In this document: positions 57,537-64,000 of the stretch, in pieces
Position numbering within the stretch: position 1 is the first letter of the stretch
How the letters are laid out: the number at the start of each line of letters is the position of its first letter
Assembly (NCBI RefSeq): GCF_001953885.1
Contig: NZ_MQUS01000023.1
Location: 1-64,000, forward strand
Source: Streptomyces sp. IMTB 2501
Lineage (GTDB): Bacteria; Actinomycetota; Actinomycetes; Streptomycetales; Streptomycetaceae
DNA: 64,000 bases
Reading direction: 5' to 3'
Made by a program: the position numbers and the translations under genes
Notes under the pieces: model-generated
Told to the model about the DNA's origin: nothing
The model's database searches: none
The model's input: only the letters and a program-made list of their open reading frames with translations

Positions 57537-58982
57537 GTGGGGCGGGACATGATCCTTGGTGGCCGGTACGAGCTGGTCGAGAAGCTCGGGCAGGGCGGCA
57601 TGGGAACGGTCCATCGAGGGGTGGACCGGCAGTTGCGCCGCACCGTCGCGGTGAAGCTGCTCACCTCGGCGTTGGCCCACGATCCGCAGTCGCGAGCCCG
57701 TTTCCGGCGCGAGGCACACGCGGCCGCCGCCCTGAACCACCCCGCCGTGGCCACCATCCACGACGTCGGTGAAGAGCCGGATCCGGACGGCCCACGGCCC
57801 TACCTGGTCATGGAGTATGTGCAAGGCGCCACGCTCGCCGAGGTCCTGCGCGACGGCCCACTGCCTGTCGCCGACGCCGTGAACGCGGCATGTGCGGTGC
57901 TGGACGCGTTGCGGCACAGCCACGAGCGCGGCATCGTGCACAGGGACATCAAGCCCTCGAACATCATGCTCACCGGACCCGACACCGTGAAGGTCCTCGA
58001 CTTCGGCATCGCCAAGGCGTTCACCGAGACCGCCACCCGCATCACCGGCAGCGGTGCGGCCATAGGCACCCCCGCTTACCTTTCCCCCGAACAGATCAGC
58101 GGGGCGGAGATCGACCACAGGGCCGATCTGTACGCGATGGGCTGTCTGCTGCACGAACTGCTGACCGGGCAGCCCCCGTTCCGTGGCGAATCGCCCTTCG
58201 CCGTCATGCATCAGCACCTGTTCACCGCACCCGAGCCGGTCTCCCGGCTGAGACCGCAGATATCACCGGCGGTGGAGGCCGTGATCCAGCGTGCCCTCAG
58301 CAAGGACCCGAAGGAACGGTTCGCCGATGCCGGGGAGATGCGCGCAGCCCTTGCCGACGCCCTGACACAGAGCTTCATGCCGACGGTCGAGGCCACCACG
58401 CCCCGGCCTCCTGCGACGCGGCCCGGCGGCCGAACAACTCTCCGGGACAAGTTCCGTAGCTCACTGCGCCCTTCCACCGACAGCGCTCTGGCCCTGCTCG
58501 GATGCCTCCTGTCGCTGCTGTCCGCACATGGCCAACTGGTGGACACCGCTCACTTCGGCTGGGTCGCCATCGCGGCCGGGGCATTGGGCATGGTGGCATT
58601 GCCGTGGTCGACACGCCTGTCGTGCGCGGTGGGATGGGGGCCGGTGGCCGAGGCCGTGGCGGTCAACTCCGAACTGCGGCGAGCCGACATCGGCTGGGAG
58701 AACTCGTACGTCGCCATCGCCGCCCTGCTGGCACTGGCCGCCGCCTGCTGTCTCATCAGCGTGGTACGCAGCAAGGACCGCGGCATCGGCTCGCTGGTCG
58801 CCTTCTGGTTCACTGCCACCGCGTCGATCTGGTACTTCCTCGACGACCTGCACAAGCTCTTCGTCTTCTACCTGCTCCTGTCGGTGGTGGCCATCGCTGC
58901 CGCGTCGTGGGAGACCGTCGAACTCGTGCGGCGCCGGGCCGGGGAGAGGCGGGCAGCACCGGAAGGCCGGCCGTCAATGTGA
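57537..58982 (+). CDS. Membrane Ser/Thr protein kinase without sensor domain
   Basis: This 481-residue protein begins with a Hanks-type kinase: GRYELVEKLGQGGMGTVHRGVDRQLRRTVAVKLL (catalytic Lys40), HRDIKPSNIML (Asp137), DFGIAK (155-157) and GTPAYLSPEQ. The kinase ends near residue 280. A short linker leads to a C-terminal membrane domain of about five TM helices (from LALLGCLLSLLSAHG to FVFYLLLSVVAIAAA) instead of the one TM plus PASTA or other sensor typical of Pkn kinases. GTG 57537 has GGGAGG 7 nt upstream; ATG 57549 is an alternative. Signal and targets are unknown. Confidence 0.9.
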   Translation: MGRDMILGGRYELVEKLGQGGMGTVHRGVDRQLRRTVAVKLLTSALAHDPQSRARFRREAHAAAALNHPAVATIHDVGEEPDPDGPRPYLVMEYVQGATLAEVLRDGPLPVADAVNAACAVLDALRHSHERGIVHRDIKPSNIMLTGPDTVKVLDFGIAKAFTETATRITGSGAAIGTPAYLSPEQISGAEIDHRADLYAMGCLLHELLTGQPPFRGESPFAVMHQHLFTAPEPVSRLRPQISPAVEAVIQRALSKDPKERFADAGEMRAALADALTQSFMPTVEATTPRPPATRPGGRTTLRDKFRSSLRPSTDSALALLGCLLSLLSAHGQLVDTAHFGWVAIAAGALGMVALPWSTRLSCAVGWGPVAEAVAVNSELRRADIGWENSYVAIAALLALAAACCLISVVRSKDRGIGSLVAFWFTATASIWYFLDDLHKLFVFYLLLSVVAIAAASWETVELVRRRAGERRAAPEGRPSM

Positions 58983-59155
58983 CGCCGTCTGGGTGGCTGG
59001 CTTACGAACACTTTGACCCGAAACCGAGAATTCAGGGCATGACGGGACCGGTGGACGGCGTCAAGGGCAGTACGCGGGCCGGGGCGATCTTGACCCTATT
59101 CGCGGAGGTTTCCGGCCTTATGTGCGCTAAATCCGTTCTACCGTGGTGCATCGAC

Positions 59156-59327
59156 CCCGTGACACCGGTCTGCGCTGGGGCGAGGCGTCCGCGCTGAAGG
59201 TGGGGCGCGTCGGCCGGGCCACATCGTCGAGGCATACGCCGAAGACAACGGCAAGCCCTATCTCGACGCCCCCAAAAACCACGAGCGCCGGTCCGTACCG
59301 ATTCCTCGGTTCCTGCCGATGAGCTGA
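59156..59327 (+). mobile_element. Tyrosine integrase remnant
   Basis: DTGLRWGEASALKVGRVGR is the 'TGLR.GE..AL' motif of phage-type tyrosine recombinases, with the first catalytic Arg. After one frameshift it continues EAYAEDNGKPYLDAPKNHERRSVPIPRF, typical of the following region, then stops. Only about 60 residues remain. It marks the site of a former integrative element; no att sequence could be identified. Confidence 0.65.
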
Positions 59328-59329
59328 AG

Positions 59330-59805
59330 GCGCGTCGGCAGCGGTGCGGCCGGGGGCTGGTATACGCGCATGGTCGTATACGTCCCCAGGCCTCGTCGGC
59401 TCCCGGAGCCGCTGCCCCCCCGCACAGGATCGAGAGCCGTGCCGCCGGGGCAATACAACTCGTTCATGTGGAACGCATCCCTCTGGGAGCGCCTCTTTAC
59501 AGCCGGAACAGTGCATCGCGGGGGGTTGAGGAAGGAGGCCATAGCGGGTCCGGCCGTGGACGCTGAGACATCGGTCCAGGACCGACGGACCTTCGCGTCA
59601 ACCGCGACCAGCGAAATCAACCCGCGCCGTTCCGTTAGCATGATCCAACCCGCGGCGAGCGCCCTGATCGCCCGTCCTGCACCGGAAAACGAAGCTGTCC
59701 GACACGTAGAACGCCTTTTTGAGACATCTAGAAAATCGGCCAAACAAATTGATACCTATAGCATCACGGTTTATTTCGGGAATAAAGTGCAGAATTGACT
59801 TCGCC
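59330..59805. other. AT-richer non-coding region upstream of the PAP2 gene
   Basis: From about 59690 to 59800 the GC content falls sharply, with AAATTGATACCTATAGCATC and TTTATTTCGGGAATAAAG, very unlike the rest of the window. It probably holds the PAP2 gene promoter and may be of foreign origin. The rest shows no gene. Confidence 0.45.
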
Positions 59806-61116
59806 GTGTGGCGTCGACCACGGGTGATGCTGTGGGTGACGGCGGGTGTGGTAGCCCTCGGGTTCCTCATCGCGCTGGAGATCACTGCGCGTCGGTACGG
59901 CCTGCCAGGGCCGCTCACCAATCAGGCGCGCGAGGTGGTATTCCCTCCCAAGTCGGGTTTCTTGTTGTACGCCGGTATGGCGTTGCTGATGGTGGTGCTC
60001 ACCTGGCGACAACGGTTCATCGCAGCCGGCGTCGCGATCGGTATCGATGTCGTCTTCTTGCTGGTTCGGTGGGCGGCCGACATCAAGGTGACCGAAGGCC
60101 ACCCCTTCGGCAACGGCGCGTTGTGGGTGGTTCTGGGATATGCGGTCATCGCTGTCACGCGCCGCAAGGGCCGGGAACGTGTCCTGCTGCTGAAGGGCGT
60201 CGGGATGGCCCTGCTGCTGGTGGCCGGCCGCAAGACCGGAGATACCTGGCTGCTCATCACGTCGAAGACCCGTCCGGCGGTGCTCGACCAGTACGTGGCA
60301 ACCGTCGATCAGGCGTTGGGCAACCCGTCGTGGCTGGCAGGGCGCGTTGTCAGGGCCACCGGTCCGATCGGCTCCCATATTCTCGACTACATCTACATTC
60401 AGCTTGCGGTGGCCGCGGTCGTCGTCGCGATGTACCAGCTGCGGAACGTGGCGGTCGAACGGCGTTTCCCGCGCCACCATCTGGTGCGCACCTTTCTGGT
60501 GATCGGCCTGATCGGGCCTGCCATCTATATGGTCTTCCCGGTGGTCGGACCGGTCTTCACCTACAGCGCCGAGGGCGGGCACTGGGCTGCGGCGAACCTG
60601 TGGCCGGACACGCCGCCGCCGATCAATATCCCGCACGAGATGCCGTTCGACGAGATCACCCCACGCAACTGCATGCCCAGCCTCCACACAGCATGGGCAA
60701 CCACGATCTTTATTCATTCCCGCAAGGGTCCACGTATTCTGCGATGTGCAGGCGCTTTCTGGCTGATAGCCACTCTCGGCGCAACGCTGGGATTCGGCTA
60801 CCACTACGGCGCCGATCTCATCGCAGGCGCGGTGTTCGCCCTCACGGTCGAGGCAGCCATGCGTTCGCTCGCACGTGGCTGGGATCGCTCAGGAACCCGA
60901 TTGGTCGTCCACGGCACAACGGTCTTCGCCGCACTCCTGGTGTCGTACCGATATCTGCCGATGCAGATGGCCGAACATCCGTGGGTGTTCGGACCACTTC
61001 TCATCCTGGCGATGACCTCGGTGATCCACGGCTACATAAGGACCACCAGACGATGGGAACCGAGGATCGCACCAGTGCGGCAACCACAACCTGAATCGCA
61101 ACCCGAACCGGTTTGA
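59806..61116 (+). CDS. PAP2/inositolphosphotransferase-like membrane protein
   Basis: This protein of about 436 residues has 9-11 TM helices. The catalytic motifs of the Aur1/PAP2 type lie near the middle: RNCMPSLHTAWATTIF (C2, His) and LGFGYHYGADLIAGAVFAL (C3, His and Asp). The extracytoplasmic loop has FPVVGPVFTYSAEGGHW. Such proteins dephosphorylate lipid phosphates or transfer polar phosphate head groups. The start is uncertain: GTG 59806 begins the conserved part, while the open frame extends to ATG 59719 through AT-rich sequence with no good ribosome-binding site. It is monocistronic. Confidence 0.82.
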   Translation: MWRRPRVMLWVTAGVVALGFLIALEITARRYGLPGPLTNQAREVVFPPKSGFLLYAGMALLMVVLTWRQRFIAAGVAIGIDVVFLLVRWAADIKVTEGHPFGNGALWVVLGYAVIAVTRRKGRERVLLLKGVGMALLLVAGRKTGDTWLLITSKTRPAVLDQYVATVDQALGNPSWLAGRVVRATGPIGSHILDYIYIQLAVAAVVVAMYQLRNVAVERRFPRHHLVRTFLVIGLIGPAIYMVFPVVGPVFTYSAEGGHWAAANLWPDTPPPINIPHEMPFDEITPRNCMPSLHTAWATTIFIHSRKGPRILRCAGAFWLIATLGATLGFGYHYGADLIAGAVFALTVEAAMRSLARGWDRSGTRLVVHGTTVFAALLVSYRYLPMQMAEHPWVFGPLLILAMTSVIHGYIRTTRRWEPRIAPVRQPQPESQPEPV

Positions 61117-61616
61117 GTCACGGTGTGCGCCGGTGTTCCGCCATGCGTTGGGGGAGCGGGTACGCCCTGACTCTGGTGCGGGGCGTCGTCCACGGGGAGG
61201 TGCTGCTGGTGATGGGTGCGGAGCCGAAGGGCACGCACACGGGAGTGGACGCGCTGCGGGTGGGTCCACCGTGCCGGGTGCGGGCGGCGACAGGACGCTT
61301 GTCCTGCACGTCGACGGCGGTGTGGAGATGCGGCCGCGCTTCCTGGAGGCCCTGTCGACGGGCGAGCCGTGGTGCATTTCAGCAATACTGGCAAGCCTAT
61401 TGAAAGGCAGAGGCAACACCCCCGAGGACTTGAACACCGTGATGTGTGAGGTCGGCTTCGCCCTCGCTCTGCCCGAGCGGCTGACCGGTGTGCGGGTGAC
61501 GGAGAAACCGCTGCGCGATGCGGAATATCGGCTCGGGCACGTGCCGGAGGACCCGGCCGAAGAGTGGACCGGCATCGACGTCGACATCACCGGCGCACCG
61601 CCGGAAGCCAACTGCT
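61117..61616. other. Decayed or unrecognised coding sequence
   Basis: The plus strand has frames with coding-like composition (near 61420-61610: LNTVMCEVGFALALPERLTGV and RVTEKPLRDAEYRLGHVPEDP), preceded by unrelated frames with no single start. No family is recognised. It may be a frameshifted gene ending around 61642, overlapping the TetR gene end. Confidence 0.35.
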
Positions 61617-62222
61617 TCAGTCCGAGCCGTAGTACAGCCTAAGGAACTCCTCCATCGCGGAGTCGACGCCGGCGCGATCGCCGGTGGCCAGCAGATCGAG
61701 CAGCAGACCGCGCACGGTGGCGAGCCCTAGCCTGGCGCGGTTGCGGGCCGTAGCAGGGTGCGCCCCGGCGGCCACCTCGGCGGTCACGAGGGGGTCCAGC
61801 CAGTCCGTCACGAGCCCTTCGAGGATCGGGGCGGCTTCGGGGCGTCCGCGCAGCGCATGCCCGCAGATCTCGAAGAAGAGGCGCTCCTGACCTGCCAGTC
61901 GAGGGTCGGTCAGGTTCTGCCACAGCAGCCGGGCGACATCGGCGGGCGAGAGGCCGGGCTCCAGGCGGAGCCGGGACAGCAGATCGCGCTGGCGCCGTTC
62001 AGACGTCCGGACGATCTCGACGAGCAGCTGTTCCTTGGAGCCGAAGTAGTGGATCAGCATGCGGTGACTGACACCGATCGCGGCGCCCAGGCGGCGCAGG
62101 CTCAGGTCCGCGATGCCGTGCGCTGCTACGTGATCGACGGCCGCGTCCACCAGTTGGGCGCGACGGTCCCCAGCCGTGCTGTGCGCGGCATCGCCCTTGC
62201 GTTGCGGGTTGTCCGTATTCAC
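61617..62222 (-). CDS. TetR-family repressor
   Basis: This 201-residue protein has an N-terminal TetR HTH (RRAQLVDAAVDHVAAHGIADLSLRRLGAAIGVSHRMLIHYFGSKEQLLVEIV) and a C-terminal ligand domain (LFFEICGHALRGRP ... ATVRGLLLDLLATGD). The start is GTG 62222 or 62225, 9-12 nt after a perfect palindrome, TGTACCAATTGGTACA, with no ribosome-binding site; translation may be leaderless. It is divergent from an SRPBCC gene, whose start codon lies in a second copy of the palindrome. So it most likely represses both genes, and its ligand may be one bound by the SRPBCC protein. Confidence 0.88.
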   Translation of the reverse strand: MNTDNPQRKGDAAHSTAGDRRAQLVDAAVDHVAAHGIADLSLRRLGAAIGVSHRMLIHYFGSKEQLLVEIVRTSERRQRDLLSRLRLEPGLSPADVARLLWQNLTDPRLAGQERLFFEICGHALRGRPEAAPILEGLVTDWLDPLVTAEVAAGAHPATARNRARLGLATVRGLLLDLLATGDRAGVDSAMEEFLRLYYGSD

Positions 62223-62233
62223 CACATCACGAG

Positions 62234-62273
62234 TGTACCAATTGGTACAACTCGCATGTACCGTGTGGTACAT
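62234..62273. promoter_or_regulatory. Pair of TGTACC..GGTACA operators for the divergent TetR
   Basis: TGTACCAATTGGTACA (62234-62249) is a perfect 16-bp palindrome. ATGTACC-GTGT-GGTACAT (62256-62273) has perfect 7-bp arms. Centres are 23 bp apart. The second covers the ATG at 62272 of the SRPBCC gene; the first lies just upstream of the TetR start. Confidence 0.75.
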
Positions 62274-62736
62274 GAAGTCTGTCACCGTGTCGATCGACGT
62301 ACCGCAGACGCCCGAGCAGGTCTACGACTTCCTCGATGTCATGGCTCACCACGAGCGCTTCACCAACCACTACCTGACCGACTGGCGGTACGATGGCCCC
62401 GCCCGCGGCATCGGATCGTGCGCCACGGTCACCGCCGCGCTGGGCGGTGTGAAGACCGACGTCGCCATCGAGGTCGTTGAGGCCGAGGCGTCGCGGTGCA
62501 TCGTGGAACGCAATGTCAGCGCGGCAGGCCGGCGCCTGGCCCACGGCATCTACACCATCGAACCGCTGCCAACCGGCGGTAGCCGCGTCTCGTTCACCTA
62601 CACCTGGACGCGCGCCCCTCTCGCCGAACGCCTGCTGGCACCGGCCGTCCGTGCCACGATGCAGCGAGCCAATCGCATAGTCATGCGGCGCCTGGCTTCA
62701 GAGCTGGCTCATCACGTATCCGCGGCCGGCGCCTGA
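62272..62736 (+). CDS. SRPBCC-family ligand-binding protein
   Basis: This 154-residue protein has the START/polyketide-cyclase-like helix-grip fold: SVTVSIDVPQTPEQVYDFLDVMAHHERF, then GPARGIGSCATVTAALGG and VERNVSAAGRRLAHGIYTIEPLPTGGSRVSFTYTWTRAP, and a long C-terminal helix. Such proteins bind hydrophobic ligands or act as cyclases/aromatases. ATG 62272 lies in the operator and has no ribosome-binding site, so the mRNA may be leaderless. Regulated by the divergent TetR, by position. Confidence 0.85.
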   Translation: MKSVTVSIDVPQTPEQVYDFLDVMAHHERFTNHYLTDWRYDGPARGIGSCATVTAALGGVKTDVAIEVVEAEASRCIVERNVSAAGRRLAHGIYTIEPLPTGGSRVSFTYTWTRAPLAERLLAPAVRATMQRANRIVMRRLASELAHHVSAAGA

Positions 62737-63431
62737 CGAAGGTACGCCTCGATTCTGGAGTCCGTGTCTTCGGTCACGGTCGGAGCTCGATCAGACGCCG
62801 CCCCGGTGCTTCCGATGTGCCGCTCGCCATGGGCGCTGAGGAACTCGCGTTCGTCGGTGCACCCTTCGAGCTGCACGCCAACGGCACCAAGCTGGATTGC
62901 ACCGGTCACGCAGGTCCGTTGGCACTGGCGGCCGATAGCGTCAGTGAGCATGGACAGCGTTGAACTGGCAGAGGCCGTCCAGGACTTCGGTCGCTTGGTG
63001 ACGCCCTGGTGGAGGAGACTGGCGAGCGCGTGGGTGTCACCGCGGACGGCGAATCGGTGAGCGTGCAACAGCCCCCAGTTGGCGAGGAGGAAGAGGAGCA
63101 AGAGTGACGGCGGGTTTCGATCGGGGGTCCCGGAGGCGGCGAAACGTCTCGGGCGGGACCGCAAACGACATGAGTTGTCCGATGACCGCGGGCACGCGCC
63201 ACAGCACGGCGCGGTGAATCCGCCGTGTCGCCCACCCGCACGTGTACGTGCCCGCCGCCACCAGCGACACCGGTGCAATAGCGACCGGACCCGCCGCCAC
63301 GCCCCCAGCCGCAGTACCTGCCACGCGACCGCCGCTGCAGCCCCGGCCCGGACCTGGTGCCCAGCGGCGCGGCTCATCCGGCCGGCACGCGACGTCACAT
63401 CTCTAGGACACCGCGCGCAAGTCCATGCTCA
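62737..63431. other. About 700 bp without an intact gene
   Basis: Codon bias is weak in all frames. A minus frame near 63320-63040 (AGTYTCGWATRRIHRAVLWRVPA) could be a membrane-protein remnant, but it has no domain match and no start. GC is lower around 62900-63110 than in the genes either side. Confidence 0.4.
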
Positions 63432-64000
63432 TCACTGAGGCCCGACCATCGTGCCCGCGCGTTGGGCCGTGCTGCGTGCCCAAGGGCTGGAACTGACCGC
63501 CCCGAGGATCACGATGCCCGCGCCGAGCATGAGGATCATCCACCACACGCCATGCGCCGCTTCGGTGAAGGCCATCCCGTCATGGGCGATCTCCGGGCCG
63601 GTGATCGTCCCGGAGATCGCGACGCCCAGCGTCATGCCGGCCTGGCGGCCGGTGGAGGCCAGGGAGCCGGCCAGTCCGGCCATCGAACGGGGCATCCCGG
63701 AGATCGCCGAGTTCGTGATCGGCGGGTTGATGGCACCGAGGAAGACGCCGAACAGCAGGTAGATCGATAGCGCGGCCGGGAGGGGAGTGTCCGGCCCGAG
63801 GTATAGCGACACGCCGCCGCCCAGGGCCAGGGCGGTCCCGGCTGTCGCCAGCGGCAACAGAGGGCCGCACGCGCCGACCATGCGCCCCGTGAGCGGAGAT
63901 ATCGCCAGGACCGGCAGCCCGACCGGGAGCAGGCACAGCCCCGCCGTCACGGGCGGCAGGCCGCGCACGTCCTGCAGATACTGGGTGGTCACGAACAAGA
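63432..64000 (-). CDS. MFS drug exporter (DHA2/EmrB type), C-terminal part, cut by window edge
   Basis: The frame is open from the window end to the stop at 63432 and encodes the last part of a 14-TM exporter: FVTTQYLQDVRGLPPVTAGLCLLPVG (conserved loop/TM of EmrB/QacA proteins), AISPLTGRMVGACGPLLPLATAG, and MAGLAGSLASTGRQAGMTLGVAISGTI (the 'RQ.G...G.A..G' motif). It is followed by the last TM (WWMILMLGAGIVILGAV). The N-terminal helices are outside the window. It likely exports drugs or small metabolites in exchange for protons. Confidence 0.88.
   Translation of the reverse strand, partial: LFVTTQYLQDVRGLPPVTAGLCLLPVGLPVLAISPLTGRMVGACGPLLPLATAGTALALGGGVSLYLGPDTPLPAALSIYLLFGVFLGAINPPITNSAISGMPRSMAGLAGSLASTGRQAGMTLGVAISGTITGPEIAHDGMAFTEAAHGVWWMILMLGAGIVILGAVSSSPWARSTAQRAGTMVGPQ

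Noticed and set aside
1..64000. CRISPR arrays, rRNA and tRNA genes
   Set aside because: No regularly spaced repeats and no tRNA or rRNA signatures were seen on reading through the window.

Overview
The window is very GC-rich (roughly 70% or more, with strong G/C at third codon positions) and carries actinobacterial families: a streptogrisin-type protease, Tat-exported phosphatases, LytR-CpsA-Psr, HxlR regulators and many small CBS, BON and SHOCT proteins. It reads as a Streptomyces chromosome arm. Accessory genes are dense and an unusual share are decayed: I count about fourteen gene or transposon remnants. I see no tRNA, rRNA or CRISPR array.

Layout. 1-19.8 kb is a stress/dormancy island resembling the OsdR (DevR/DosR-like) regulon region of Streptomyces: a universal stress protein end, OsmC, a site-2 protease with CBS domains, a flavin/PNPOx protein, a truncated PPDK, three CBS proteins (two with BON), an Rv1733c-like membrane protein, a DyP peroxidase operon, an orphan cyclic-nucleotide domain, a SHOCT/PepSY pair, a broken metal ATPase-hemerythrin gene, and an NRAMP-VOC-MgtC operon. 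A palindrome, GGGCC-N4-GGCCC, recurs 80-110 bp upstream of several start codons here and probably ties the island together. 20-25 kb holds a LytR-CpsA-Psr operon, a second VOC operon preceded by a leader peptide like the one upstream of NRAMP, and a cold-shock gene. 25.4-30.3 kb holds cynR / carbonic anhydrase / cyanase and an acetate-CoA ligase. 30.8-33.2 kb holds a P450 and a secreted transglycosylase.

33.4-41.1 kb is a compact two-armed locus: a HemN-like radical SAM protein plus DUF1152 on one side, and two ATP-grasp ligases, an MFS exporter and a FemAB/GNAT_6-type transferase on the other. All genes are coupled by overlapping stops and starts. It looks like a small peptide biosynthesis-and-export cluster whose product I cannot name, and it is the best candidate for an undescribed system.

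41.4-46.4 kb encodes secreted phosphate-scavenging enzymes (phospholipase C, purple acid phosphatase with a PHO-box-like repeat) and a secreted protease. 46.6-64 kb is a patchwork of small metabolic genes with regulators (HxlR x2, TetR x2), a membrane Ser/Thr kinase, a PAP2 membrane protein and an MFS pump cut by the window edge. These are mixed with remnants of IS5-family elements, an integrase, a P450, a methyltransferase, an amine oxidase, PhzF and an isopropylmalate/tartrate-type dehydrogenase.
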